Notes: a model not told the origin generated them from the sequence alone. A stretch of 52,237 bases of DNA from Deltaproteobacteria bacterium (GCA_019308925.1 JAFDHG010000005.1:1-52237), one strand, 5' to 3'; positions 36,836-44,353 are shown, counted from the first letter of the stretch. A program made the numbers and translations.

Positions 36836-36865
36836 CACTCGCTACAGCCGACGCCTACCGTCGCA
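36830..36865 (+). other. attC-like left half after higA
   Basis: GGCTAACACTCGCTACAGCC starts in the higA stop codon and is followed by GACGCC and a CGACG/CGTCG stem. This layout resembles the R''-L'' side of attC sites. No matching right box (GTTRRRY) is seen before the hom-derived repeat begins at 36900. Confidence 0.35.
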
Positions 36866-36899
36866 TGTTCGGGTCGTTCTGAGGAGACGATATACAGAC

Positions 36900-37038
36900 G
36901 AGGGACACTTCCCATATTTCTTCCCTACGCCACATCTCCTTCCACCCTGATCAGGGTAGTCTTTGCCTGGATGATCTCAAGCCTGTTTATCTCCTGAAGG
37001 GCTTGACGCATATTTTTCTCCTTGGCCTCATGGGTCAT
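36900..37038. repeat. 139-bp direct repeat, copy A (hom 3' end)
   Basis: It aligns without gaps to 38036-38174 (offset 1,136 bp) with 8 mismatches, about 94% identity. It contains the end of hom plus 25 bases beyond its stop, including GAGGGACACTTCCC. Confidence 0.9.
36925..37038 (-). pseudogene. Fragment of homoserine dehydrogenase (last 37 residues)
   Basis: On the minus strand it reads from ATG ([10 protein letters not shown]) to the stop (LIRVEGDVA). It differs from the C-terminus of the full hom gene at only three of 37 residues, all conservative (I/M, R/Q, D/E). The upstream sequence is unrelated. It is a duplicated 3' end without the catalytic part, so it is non-functional. The mild substitution pattern suggests a related rather than a very recent copy. 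Confidence 0.85.
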
Positions 37039-37131
37039 TTAAGAAAAAGGGCTCTTCCTACAGATTTGCTCGGCAAGCTTACGCACGATTAGTTCCTTCC
37101 AATAGTTTTTGAAGTGTGATAAGATATTGAT

Positions 37132-37329
37132 ATGAAACATGTCCGAACAATCCGCATCTCGAGTTTAGCTGACCAGGGCAAAGAGCTAGACCTCCGTGAT
37201 ACTACGCCTTCGGAGCGCCTCGGGATGATGTGGCAGCTCTCGCTCGATGCATGGGCTTTTAAGGGAGAACCTCTTGCTGAACCCCGACTTCCGAGACATA
37301 TTGTCACTATTTATCGAGGAAGACGTTGA
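37132..37329 (+). CDS. Small protein paired with a nucleotidyltransferase
   Basis: A 65-residue protein. The segment TPSERLGMMWQLSLDAWAFKGEP followed by EPRLPRHIVTI is a pattern I recognise from small genes that precede DUF6036-like nucleotidyltransferases. It overlaps the next gene by 56 bases in another frame. There is no Shine-Dalgarno. A weak promoter, TTCCAA-17-TAAGAT, would again put the transcript start at the ATG. Function is unknown; an antitoxin-like role is conceivable. Confidence 0.65.
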   Translation: MKHVRTIRISSLADQGKELDLRDTTPSERLGMMWQLSLDAWAFKGEPLAEPRLPRHIVTIYRGRR

Positions 37330-37723
37330 GTTTCTCGTTGTTGGTGCTTATGCCTTGGCTGCCCATGGCTACCCACGGGCCACCGGCGACATAGACCTTT
37401 GGGTTCGCTGTTCCGATGAAAACGCTCAGTGCGTTTGGAGATCTCTTGCAAAGTTTGGTGCACCACTGCAAGACCTGAAGGTGGAAGATCTGGCAAAGCC
37501 TGATATCGTCTTTCAGATCGGGGTTGCCCCTAGAAGGATCGACATTATGACTATACTTGATGGGGTTGGCTTTGACGAAGCCTGGCCTCATCGTAAAGAA
37601 GTCGAAGTAGAAGGTCTAAAACTCCCCATCATAAGCAAAGCCCATCTTCTTCAAAATAAAAAAGCTTCCGGTCGGCCGAGGGATTTAGCCGATGTTGCAT
37701 GGCTGGAAGAAAATGATAATTGA
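37274..37723 (+). CDS. DUF6036-like nucleotidyltransferase
   Basis: About 149 residues with the NTase core VVGAYALAAHGYPRATGDIDLWV, a D-x-D metal pair, and the C-terminal KAHLLQNKKASGRPRDLADVAWL. The TTG at 37274 is preferred because GGGAG lies 6 bases upstream and LNPDFRDIL matches the family start; an ATG at 37247 is also open. It overlaps the small partner gene, which suggests coupled translation. Related pairs behave as toxin-antitoxin or defence modules, but the role here is inferred only. Confidence 0.78.
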   Translation: MLNPDFRDILSLFIEEDVEFLVVGAYALAAHGYPRATGDIDLWVRCSDENAQCVWRSLAKFGAPLQDLKVEDLAKPDIVFQIGVAPRRIDIMTILDGVGFDEAWPHRKEVEVEGLKLPIISKAHLLQNKKASGRPRDLADVAWLEENDN

Positions 37724-37734
37724 AACAAAAAGTC

Positions 37735-37790
37735 GGAGACATAATACTAATTTTAAATTGCTTTACTCAAAAGATTGGTATTATGTCCCT
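37735..37790. repeat. Palindromic GACATAATAC element, copy 2
   Basis: GGAGACATAATACTAATTTT (37735-37754) is inverted, with a few mismatches, at 37771-37790. It matches the arms of the copy at 32199-32258, but the loop differs. Confidence 0.65.
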
Positions 37791-37822
37791 GGAGTATTGT
37801 CCAGGTAATGGAGATATGACCG

Positions 37823-38023
37823 ATGATTGTAGAGGTTGAACTTGAGGAAGACGGCCGTTGGATTGCCGAGGTGCCAGATTTGCCCGGTGTCATGACGTAT
37901 GGTCAAAGCCGTGAGGAAGCCATTTCAAAGGTCAAGGCCTTGGCTCTGCGTGTTTTGGCTGATCGGTTAGAACATGGCGAGGAAATACCAGAACTACGTG
38001 AAGTTTTTGCGGTATCTGCATGA
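37823..38023 (+). CDS. Orphan HicB-family antitoxin
   Basis: A 66-residue protein. EVELEEDGRWIAEVPDLPGV with TYGQSREEAISKVKALAL is the compact HicB partial RNase-H fold. The ATG has GGAG upstream. The normal hicA partner is missing: only ATGAGTCAG remains, overlapping the stop, before the hom-flanking repeat begins. It may be a stranded antitoxin or regulator. Confidence 0.85.
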   Translation: MIVEVELEEDGRWIAEVPDLPGVMTYGQSREEAISKVKALALRVLADRLEHGEEIPELREVFAVSA

Positions 38024-38034
38024 GTCAGGGATGA
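38020..38034 (+). pseudogene. Start of a truncated hicA
   Basis: ATGAGTCAGGGATGA reads M-S-Q-G-stop and overlaps the hicB stop in ATGA, the usual hicB/hicA junction. From memory, HicA proteins of this subtype begin MSQ or similar. The gene is then cut by the repeat that starts at 38036. The call depends on family knowledge, since three codons alone prove little. Confidence 0.4.
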
Positions 38035-38035
38035 T

Positions 38036-38174
38036 GAGGGACACTTCCCGCATTTCTTTCCTACGCCACATCTCCTTCCACCCTGATCAAGGTAGTCTTT
38101 GCCTGGATGATGTCAAGCCTGTTTATCTCCCGGAGGGCTTGACGTATATTTTTCTCCTTGGCCTCATGGGTCAT
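38036..38174. repeat. 139-bp direct repeat, copy B (native hom 3' end)
   Basis: This is the copy at the end of the intact hom gene. It matches 36900-37038 without gaps, at about 94% identity. Confidence 0.9.
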
Positions 38175-39368
38175 CATGACGATGGGTACTGCCCCCTTTA
38201 CCCTCCTGCCCTTCTGTATCACTGAGGCGATGCTGATCTCATGCTCCCCCAGAATGCCCGAGATCTTGGAGAGGACCCCGGGGCGGTCCAGGGCGGTAAA
38301 TCGGAGATAGTAAGGGGTTACCACCTCCTCCATATCCTTAATCTCGCCACCCTGAGACGACCAAAAGGGGGTAACCATCGGCCCCTGTTCCTTGACGCCT
38401 TTGATTATATCTTGGCAAAGATCCACCAGGTCGCTCACCACCGCGCTCCCGGTGGGCAGCGCCCCTGCCCCCTGCCCGTAAAACATGGTGGGCCCTACGG
38501 CGTCCCCGGAGACATAGATGGCGTTGAAAACACCCTCCACTGTGGACAGCAGGTGATGGGCCGGTAGCATGGTGGGATGGACCCTGAGTTCCACCCTCTC
38601 CCCATCCCACTTCCCTATGGCCAGGAGTTTCACCCGATAGCCGAACTCCAGGCTGTACTGGATATCCAGTGGGGTGATGCGTGATATCCCCTCCGCAAAG
38701 ATATCTTGAAAGTTCACCCTGATGCCAAAGGCCATAGAGGCAAGAATGGAGAGCTTATGGGCGGCATCTGTCCCCTCCACATCGAGGGTGGGGTCTGCCT
38801 CGGCATAGCCCAATCGCTGCGCCTCTCTCAAGGTCTCGCGGAACCCCTTTTCCTCCTGGGTCATTCTGGTCAAGATGTAATTGGAGGTGCCGTTGAGGAT
38901 TCCAAAGATGGAGATGATCCGATTGGCCACCAGCCCCTCCCTGAGGGAGCGGATGATGGGGATACCCCCTCCCACACTCGCCTCAAAGCAGATCCTCACC
39001 CCATATCTTTGGGCGGTGGCAAATATCTCCCCCCCATGGAGGGCCAGCAAGGCCTTGTTGGCCGTGACCACATGTTTGCCCGCCTCCATGGCCTTCAGGA
39101 TAAAGGTGCGTGCCGGCTCAATCCCCCCCATTAACTCCATGATGATGGCTATCTCCGGGTCCTTGATCACCTCCTGGGCGTCTGATGTCAGCACCTCTCT
39201 CGAAACCTCTACCCCCCGGTCCCTATCTAGGTCTATGTCGGCGATCTTGTGCAGGCAGATCCTCCCCCCCAGGCGCCCCTCTATCAAGGAGGCATTCTCC
39301 TGAAATATCTTCACCACCCCTGTGCCCACAGTGCCGAAGCCGATGAGCCCTATCTTGATCTCCTTCAC
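38061..39368 (-). CDS. hom: Homoserine dehydrogenase
   Basis: Reduces aspartate semialdehyde to homoserine for threonine and methionine. The dinucleotide motif GFGTVGTGV is at residues 10-18. The catalytic region has VTANKALLA near 104 and [23 protein letters not shown] and [19 protein letters not shown] further on. A C-terminal ACT domain ([24 protein letters not shown]) gives probable feedback control. The 435-residue length is typical of this class. Its start overlaps the alaC stop in ATGA. The last 37 codons are duplicated at 36925-37038. Confidence 0.96.
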   Translation of the reverse strand: MKEIKIGLIGFGTVGTGVVKIFQENASLIEGRLGGRICLHKIADIDLDRDRGVEVSREVLTSDAQEVIKDPEIAIIMELMGGIEPARTFILKAMEAGKHVVTANKALLALHGGEIFATAQRYGVRICFEASVGGGIPIIRSLREGLVANRIISIFGILNGTSNYILTRMTQEEKGFRETLREAQRLGYAEADPTLDVEGTDAAHKLSILASMAFGIRVNFQDIFAEGISRITPLDIQYSLEFGYRVKLLAIGKWDGERVELRVHPTMLPAHHLLSTVEGVFNAIYVSGDAVGPTMFYGQGAGALPTGSAVVSDLVDLCQDIIKGVKEQGPMVTPFWSSQGGEIKDMEEVVTPYYLRFTALDRPGVLSKISGILGEHEISIASVIQKGRRVKGAVPIVMMTHEAKEKNIRQALREINRLDIIQAKTTLIRVEGDVA

Positions 39369-40537
39369 CCCTGCAGCGCCCTCCTTATCCCGCGGATGGC
39401 CTGTCTTATGCGATGCTCGTTCTCCACTAGGGCAAACCGCACGTAGCCCTCTCCAAATTCACCAAAGCCGATCCCTGGAGACACAGCCACCTTTGCCTCC
39501 CTCAGGAGGAACTTGGAGAACTCCAGGGAGCCCATCCTCTGAAAGGCCTGCGGGATCTCGGCCCAGACAAACATAGTGGCCTTAGGTTTGGTTACCCGCC
39601 ATCCAGCCCTGTTCAACCCCTCTACCAAGATGTCCCTGCGCGACCTGTAGGTCTCGGCGATTTCTTGCACGCAGTCTTGCTCGGAGTTGAGGGCGATGAT
39701 GGCCGCTATTTGGATGGGTTGAAACATCCCGTAGTCGAAATAGCTCTTGAGCCTGGCTAGGGCGTTGACCATCCTCCTGTTACCTATAGCAAAGCCCACC
39801 CGCCAACCAGGCATGCTATAGCTCTTGGACAGGGTGAAGAACTCCACTGCCAGGTCCTTTGCCCCGGGGATCTGAAGGATGCTGGGGGCCCGATACCCAT
39901 CAAAGACCAGATTGGCGTAGGCCAGGTCATGGACCACAAGAAGGTGATGCTCTTTGGCGAACTGGACAATCTTCTCGAAGAAGGAGCGATCCACCACCAT
40001 GGTGGTGGGGTTGTGGGGGAAATTGATGATTAGCATCTTGGGCTTAGGCCATGTGAGTTTGGTGGCGGCCTGCAGGCGCTCAAAGAAGTCCTCATCATTG
40101 CTCAAGGGGATGCTGCGGAGATCTCCCCCGGCAATGACCACACAATAGCTGTGGATGGGGTAGGTGGGGTTAGGGACGAAGACCACGTCTCCGGGACCCA
40201 GGGTGGCCAGGGCGAGATGGGCAATGCCATCCTTAGAGCCAATGGTGGCGATAGCCTCGGTATCAGGATCGAGGTCTACATCGTAGTGGCGTTGATACCA
40301 ATCGGTGATGGCTAGCCGCAGCTTATAGATCCCCTTGGAGGCGGAATACCTATAGTTGCGGGGGTTGCGGACCGCCTCCATCAACTTATCCACGATATGT
40401 TTGGGGGTGGGGATATCCGGATTCCCCATCCCGAGGTCGATGATGTCCTCCCCCCTCCTGCGGGCGGCGATCTTCAGCTCATCCACCTGGGCGAAGACAT
40501 AAGGTGGCAACCTCTGTATCCGATGGAACTCCTCCAT
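39365..40537 (-). CDS. alaC: AlaC-type aminotransferase
   Basis: A class I PLP aminotransferase of 390 residues. The PLP lysine is in [15 protein letters not shown] near 230. The N-terminal [29 protein letters not shown] and [11 protein letters not shown] match the glutamate-pyruvate (alanine) transaminase AlaC better than LL-diaminopimelate aminotransferase, though the two are related. The ATG at 40537 is directly preceded by GGAGGAGGG. It is coupled to hom by a 4-base overlap, so a role around aspartate-family amino acids is possible. Confidence 0.87.
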   Translation of the reverse strand: MEEFHRIQRLPPYVFAQVDELKIAARRRGEDIIDLGMGNPDIPTPKHIVDKLMEAVRNPRNYRYSASKGIYKLRLAITDWYQRHYDVDLDPDTEAIATIGSKDGIAHLALATLGPGDVVFVPNPTYPIHSYCVVIAGGDLRSIPLSNDEDFFERLQAATKLTWPKPKMLIINFPHNPTTMVVDRSFFEKIVQFAKEHHLLVVHDLAYANLVFDGYRAPSILQIPGAKDLAVEFFTLSKSYSMPGWRVGFAIGNRRMVNALARLKSYFDYGMFQPIQIAAIIALNSEQDCVQEIAETYRSRRDILVEGLNRAGWRVTKPKATMFVWAEIPQAFQRMGSLEFSKFLLREAKVAVSPGIGFGEFGEGYVRFALVENEHRIRQAIRGIRRALQG

Positions 40538-40638
40538 CCCTCCTCCGGTTGACAAGTTTTGCTACTTTTTATTAGAGTAGCTAGGTCTTTTATTATAAAA
40601 AACTATCACAAAGCGATTGATGGGGTCAAGGAGGAAGT

Positions 40639-41022
40639 ATGTGGGAGACCAGGATCTATTATGGCGATACCGATGCTGGGGGAGTGGTATATTACGCCAA
40701 CTACCTTCAGTATTTTGAGAAGTCGTGGTTCGAGTATTTGGCTACCAGGGGGCTCTCCCTGGCGGATTGGGAAAAGGAGGGGATCTACTTCATCGTCAAG
40801 AGGGTGGAGATAGATTATTACTCCTCGGCCAGGTACGGGGAGGTTATACAGATACAGACAGAGGTCTCCGAGCTGACCAAGGCCTCCTTTACCTTCCACC
40901 ATCGGGTGATCGTAAAAGATACCGTGAGGCTCATCGCCGAGGGAAAGAACCAGATGGTCTGTATTACTGCGGAGGGTAAGCCGAGGAGGCTGCCTGACGA
41001 GTTTATCCAGGGGTTGCGATAG
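40639..41022 (+). CDS. Acyl-CoA thioesterase, YbgC/4HBT family
   Basis: A 127-residue hotdog-fold protein. The active-site motif IYYGDTDAGGVVYYANYL at residues 6-23 holds the catalytic Asp, and FEKSWFEYL follows. It hydrolyses acyl- or aryl-CoA thioesters; in many Gram-negatives YbgC travels with tol-pal, which is absent here. The ATG has SD AAGGAGG. It is divergent from alaC across a 101-base gap. Confidence 0.88.
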   Translation: MWETRIYYGDTDAGGVVYYANYLQYFEKSWFEYLATRGLSLADWEKEGIYFIVKRVEIDYYSSARYGEVIQIQTEVSELTKASFTFHHRVIVKDTVRLIAEGKNQMVCITAEGKPRRLPDEFIQGLR

Positions 41023-41114
41023 TTCGGGGAAGAGGGAAGCAGGGCTTGAACTATGAGTTTTTGTGGGATGCTATTTGTTATGGCCAGGCACGTAATGATG
41101 GAACGGTCTGGCTA

Positions 41115-41143
41115 TTGGCATGTGAGCTTTATTATGCTATTCT
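41115..41143 (+). promoter_or_regulatory. hicAB promoter, apparently leaderless
   Basis: TTGGCA (41115-41120), 17 bases, TATTCT (41138-41143). The -10 ends 7 bases before the hicA GTG, which lacks a Shine-Dalgarno. Confidence 0.55.
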
Positions 41144-41149
41144 TATGTT

Positions 41150-41404
41150 GTGGGGAAATACGAGAGGCTTTACCAGCACATCCTATTGCGCCGTTCAGAC
41201 GCGAATGTCCCCTTCTCGGAGCTCTGTCAACTGATGAAACAGCTCGGCTTTAGGGAAAGGATAAAGGGTGACCATCACATTTTCACGAAGGAGGGAGTGG
41301 AAGAAATTCTCAACCTTCAACCCAAAGGCGCAAATGCAAAGCCTTATCAGGTCAAGCAGGTCAGAAATATCATTCTCAAGTATGAGTTAACTTTAGGTAA
41401 TTAA
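41150..41404 (+). CDS. hicA: HicA toxin
   Basis: An 84-residue mRNA interferase with the dsRBD-like fold. SDANVPFSELCQLMKQLGF precedes the catalytic His region KGDHHIFTKEGV, and PYQVKQVRNIILKY closes the domain. It starts at GTG without a ribosome site, and promoter spacing suggests a leaderless mRNA. hicB follows after 2 bases. Confidence 0.92.
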   Translation: MGKYERLYQHILLRRSDANVPFSELCQLMKQLGFRERIKGDHHIFTKEGVEEILNLQPKGANAKPYQVKQVRNIILKYELTLGN

Positions 41405-41406
41405 CA

Positions 41407-41619
41407 ATGGACAGCAAGTATGAGATCATCATTTTTTGGAGCGAGGAAGACAATGCCTTCGTAGCGGAGGTCCCTGAACTGCCAGGCTGCATGGCCGATG
41501 GTAAGACATATCAAGAGGCCCTTGAGAATGCAGAACAAATCATTGACGAATGGATCGAAACCGCTCAGGAAGAAGGCAGACCGATTCCCCAGCCTAAGGG
41601 CCGCCTGATGTACGCGTGA
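41407..41619 (+). CDS. hicB: HicB antitoxin
   Basis: A 70-residue protein with the HicB core IIIFWSEEDNAFVAEVPELPGCMADGKT and EALENAEQIIDEWI. It should block HicA. It has no separate DNA-binding tail, so promoter control, if any, must use the complex or another factor. Confidence 0.92.
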   Translation: MDSKYEIIIFWSEEDNAFVAEVPELPGCMADGKTYQEALENAEQIIDEWIETAQEEGRPIPQPKGRLMYA

Positions 41620-41794
41620 CGCATCTCAGAGACTCAGCCTAACCCCGCCGCCTGCTGTATAAGAAGGGTTGCGCTTGACACACCCTTTGGATTTACTTGT
41701 TGGCGATTCTGTGCTATAAACCCCATAACGTGTCTCGATGCAAAGGGCGGATAAGAAAAAAGAGCTATCGACAACGCGCATTTAATACCTTCAC

Positions 41795-41869
41795 GGCCTT
41801 GAGGGGGTCACGAGGTATGGCGCAGCAAGGAAGGGGAGGAAAAGAGAAGTAGAAAGGTTTTAAGGGGCT
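41795..41869 (+). repeat. Direct repeat bracketing the MNT-HEPN module, copy 1
   Basis: It runs from GGCCTTGAGGGGG to AAGGGGCT and matches 42806-42880, 1,011 bases downstream. Read from GCC the frame is ALRGSRGMAQQGRGGKEK-stop; the other copy reads ALRGARDMTQQGRGGKER-stop. Several of the base changes are silent, as if a coding end had been duplicated. Confidence 0.7.
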
Positions 41870-41886
41870 TCAAAGGCCCTTTTTTG
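41862..41886 (+). terminator. Rho-independent terminator
   Basis: AAGGGGC and GGCCCTT pair (about 8 bp including a G-T) around a TCAAA loop, followed by six T. It lies 240 bases after hicB and directly before the MNT gene. Confidence 0.65.
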
Positions 41887-41956
41887 TTTGGAGCGAATAA
41901 AGCAGTAAAGGGAGTAAGTGACAAATGAAGATGTGGCCCCTAAAGGAGGTGACACT

Positions 41957-42277
41957 TTGATATCTCAGGGAGATAGAAACATCTTAAATGAATTCAGTTC
42001 ACGAATACGTAAGCATTTCCCGGAAGCAAGGATTTGGGCCTTTGGTTCCCGGGTCCGCGGGGTTGCAACATGGGAGTCGGATCTTGATATCTGTATTGTC
42101 CTTGACCGCGTCGATAACGAGATCGACCGCCGAATTCGGGATATTGCCTGGGAGGTAGGATTTGAAAACGATCGCGTGATTACGACCATAGTATTCGATT
42201 CCGACCAGTTCGAGAAGGGACCCATGTCTGAAAGCACCCTCATTGACAATATCCTTCAGGAAGGTGTGGCCGCATGA
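41957..42277 (+). CDS. MNT-type nucleotidyltransferase antitoxin
   Basis: About 106 residues with the minimal nucleotidyltransferase motif FGSRVRGVATWESDLDICI, in which GSR is followed by the D-x-D metal pair. MntA-type antitoxins adenylylate their HEPN partner. TTG 41957 is preferred: a near-perfect AAAGGAGGTGA lies 7 bases upstream and would otherwise be inside the coding frame. An earlier GTG (41918) adds 13 residues. The stop overlaps the HEPN start in ATGA. Confidence 0.87.
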   Translation: MISQGDRNILNEFSSRIRKHFPEARIWAFGSRVRGVATWESDLDICIVLDRVDNEIDRRIRDIAWEVGFENDRVITTIVFDSDQFEKGPMSESTLIDNILQEGVAA

Positions 42278-42678
42278 CGACTACCAATGTAAAGGTTTTG
42301 GTCTCCTATCGTCTTGAGCAGGCTCGGGAGTCTCTTGATGCTGCACAGGTGTTGCTGGATCAGGGACTCACTAGGCCATCTGTAAATCGGTCCTATTACG
42401 CCATGTTCTATTCTGTTCTCGCCCTTCTGGCAACCAGAAAACAGGAGACCTCAAAGCATAGTGGCGCCATATCACTCTTTGATAAAGAGTTTGTTAAAAC
42501 AGGGGCGTTCAAGAAGGAGCTGTCGCGGCGGCTCCACAATGCCTTCGATTTGAGGCAACGCTCCGACTATGCAGCGCAAATTCAGGTGAGCGATAGAGAA
42601 GCAGGTCAGGTTCTGGAAGAGGCGCAGAAATTCGTCGATGAGGTGAAGGCACACCTCGTAGAACATGGATTCCTGTAA
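42274..42678 (+). CDS. HEPN-domain toxin (UPF0332 type)
   Basis: A 134-residue helical protein. NRSYYAMFYSVLALL near residue 38 and KHSGAISLFDKEFVKTG are typical of UPF0332/HEPN proteins, many of which are RNases. A canonical R-x4-6-H motif is not obvious, so catalytic competence is unsure. It is coupled to the MNT gene by a 4-base overlap; direct repeats of about 75 bases lie on both sides of the pair. Confidence 0.88.
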   Translation: MTTTNVKVLVSYRLEQARESLDAAQVLLDQGLTRPSVNRSYYAMFYSVLALLATRKQETSKHSGAISLFDKEFVKTGAFKKELSRRLHNAFDLRQRSDYAAQIQVSDREAGQVLEEAQKFVDEVKAHLVEHGFL

Positions 42679-42805
42679 TCGGACATCGTTTGCTCTATCA
42701 GAAGCAAAGAGACAAGGCAGAGGCAGGAACGAATCAATACGAGGACATGAGTTTGTCCGAAATCTCCGTGCAAGAAAACAGACCCGGCCCCATCGACGAG
42801 CGCAC

Positions 42806-42880
42806 AGCCTTGAGGGGGGCACGAGACATGACGCAGCAGGGAAGGGGTGGAAAAGAAAGGTAGAAAGGTTTCAAGGGGCT
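42806..42880 (+). repeat. Direct repeat bracketing the MNT-HEPN module, copy 2
   Basis: It is the counterpart of 41795-41869. Here the open frame extends upstream to an ATG at 42747 (MSLSEISVQENRPGP...), preceded by GAGG, so a 40-codon reading frame exists. The IS4-family element begins 5 bases downstream. Confidence 0.7.
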
Positions 42881-43012
42881 TATAACAGGAGTTTCCCCAA
42901 AAATCCTCTATCAAATTGAAATAGGCTATTGATATTAATAGCTTAGGAAGGATCGCATGTGGAAAGGTATGTTCTTGATGAAAAAATGGGGAAACTTTTT
43001 TCTTAAAAAATA

Positions 43013-43077
43013 GCCTCCTTTTGGTATGATGCAGGGTGTGGATTTATCAGTAAAATCCACAACATACCACAGGAGGC
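43013..43077 (+). promoter_or_regulatory. Leader hairpin that hides the transposase ribosome site
   Basis: GCCTCC (43013-43018) pairs with GGAGGC (43072-43077), GGTATG (43023-43028) with CATACC (43063-43068), and TGTGGATTT (43037-43045) with AAATCCACA (43053-43061). The outer arm contains the Shine-Dalgarno. A -10-like TATGAT (43025-43030) lies inside the left arm, so only read-through RNA would carry the full hairpin, as known for IS10 and IS50. Confidence 0.6.
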
Positions 43078-43081
43078 CGTT

Positions 43082-44353
43082 ATGAATATAACACAGGTAT
43101 GTGCCAAATTGCGAGCTCAGATGGTGCTTTTTTCGGGGAAACTTTCTGATGGATTGCCTAAGGTGATGCGGCGGTTTGTGGCCGAGGCGGTGTATGGGAT
43201 TGCTGCCAGGGGTTCTGTGCGTCTGAGTGAGATTGCCCGGGCGCTGCAGGAGGAGATATCTCTGAAGAAGACCATAGATCGTCTGTGTGTCCGATTGGCT
43301 TATCCTGGGCTGCGCAGCCATTTGACTGAGGCCATAATCAGGGATGCCTCTTCAAGGGTCGGGGAGGATACCCTTTTGATCATAGACACATCCGAGGTAG
43401 TTAAAAAGTATGCGAAAAAGATGGAGTATCTGTGTCGGGTGCGAGATGGCAGTGAGGGGGTATTGGCCGATGGTTATTGGACATGTGATATGGTGGGGGT
43501 TGAGGTGGGCGAGGCTGAGATAGTTCCGTTGTATCATGAGCTTTACTCTCCGCTTGCTCCTGGTTTCAGGAGTGAGAATGATGAGATCCTTAAGGCCGTT
43601 GGTGTGGTCTGCAGGCATATAGGTAGCCGTGGCATCTGGGTATTGGATCGGGGAGGGGATAGGCGTAGCTTGTTTTATCCCTTTTTGGAGGAGGGGAGGC
43701 GTTTTTTGGTTCGGCTTGTGGGTGATCGGAATCTGCTGTATCGGGGCAGGGTTATGAGGGCGAGTGTGTTGGCCCAGGGTTGTCCGTTGCCGTATGAAGA
43801 GGTGGTAGTGAGGCAGGATGGTGCTCGGGAGCGGTTGTATCGGGTGTCGTACCCGCCTGCCGGACGGGCAGGTGGGGTTCGGAGGGTGCGGTTACCAGGC
43901 AGGGCTGAGGAGTTATTTGTTGTAGTGGTGAAGGGGTTTGGGGCTGAGCCGATGATGTTACTCACCAATGTTCAGATAGGAAAGGGGCGGGAGGGACTTT
44001 GGTGGGTGGTGGATGCCTATGTGACTCGCTGGAAGGTGGAGGAGACGATTCGTTTTATCAAGCAGAGTTATGACTTAGAGGACATCCGGGTGCTTACCTA
44101 TGAGAGGTTGAGGAATTTGGCAGCTTTGGTGTTGGTGGTGGCATATTTCACTGCGGTGCATTTGGGGCTAAGGGCGAGGCTTGAGATCTTGGCCCGTTAT
44201 GCCTTGAGGGCTGCCAGGAGGATCTTTGGGATACCTGATTTTCGCTACTATGCCTTAGCCGATGGGATCAGAGAAATACTTTGCAGGGTGGGTAAAGGCC
44301 TTTGGGTCAGAAACACCAAAGATCCGCCCCTTCCCCAACTCTCCCTTTTCTGA
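43082..44353 (+). CDS. IS4-family transposase
   Basis: A 423-residue DDE transposase. The first Asp is in LLIIDTSEV, the second in WVLDRGGDRRSL, and the third element is an exact Y-2-R-3-E-6-K signature, YVTRWKVEETIRFIK, near residues 313-327. This defines the IS4 family. The frame is intact, so it may be active. A GC-rich palindrome (43854-43875, encoding the PPAGRAGG segment) could be a small in-frame insertion. The ATG has GGAGG 5 bases upstream. Confidence 0.93.
   Translation: MNITQVCAKLRAQMVLFSGKLSDGLPKVMRRFVAEAVYGIAARGSVRLSEIARALQEEISLKKTIDRLCVRLAYPGLRSHLTEAIIRDASSRVGEDTLLIIDTSEVVKKYAKKMEYLCRVRDGSEGVLADGYWTCDMVGVEVGEAEIVPLYHELYSPLAPGFRSENDEILKAVGVVCRHIGSRGIWVLDRGGDRRSLFYPFLEEGRRFLVRLVGDRNLLYRGRVMRASVLAQGCPLPYEEVVVRQDGARERLYRVSYPPAGRAGGVRRVRLPGRAEELFVVVVKGFGAEPMMLLTNVQIGKGREGLWWVVDAYVTRWKVEETIRFIKQSYDLEDIRVLTYERLRNLAALVLVVAYFTAVHLGLRARLEILARYALRAARRIFGIPDFRYYALADGIREILCRVGKGLWVRNTKDPPLPQLSLF

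Noticed and set aside
37974-38225. 83-codon open frame overlapping hicB as the missing hicA
   Set aside because: It lies in another frame over the hicB end and the hom tail, and shows none of the HicA motifs.
41046-41234. Open frames upstream of hicA
   Set aside because: They overlap the hicAB promoter and the hicA gene, have no ribosome site and show no family features.
41634-41660. GCCTAAC at 41637 as another attC right box
   Set aside because: It does not overlap a gene stop, lacks the TCGCT part and has no matching GTTRRRY box nearby.
41795-41886. Possible small structured RNA (SRP-like or similar)
   Set aside because: The GGAAGG-type fragment is not the conserved SRP loop. The conservation with the second copy fits a reading frame better, and only the end is a terminator.
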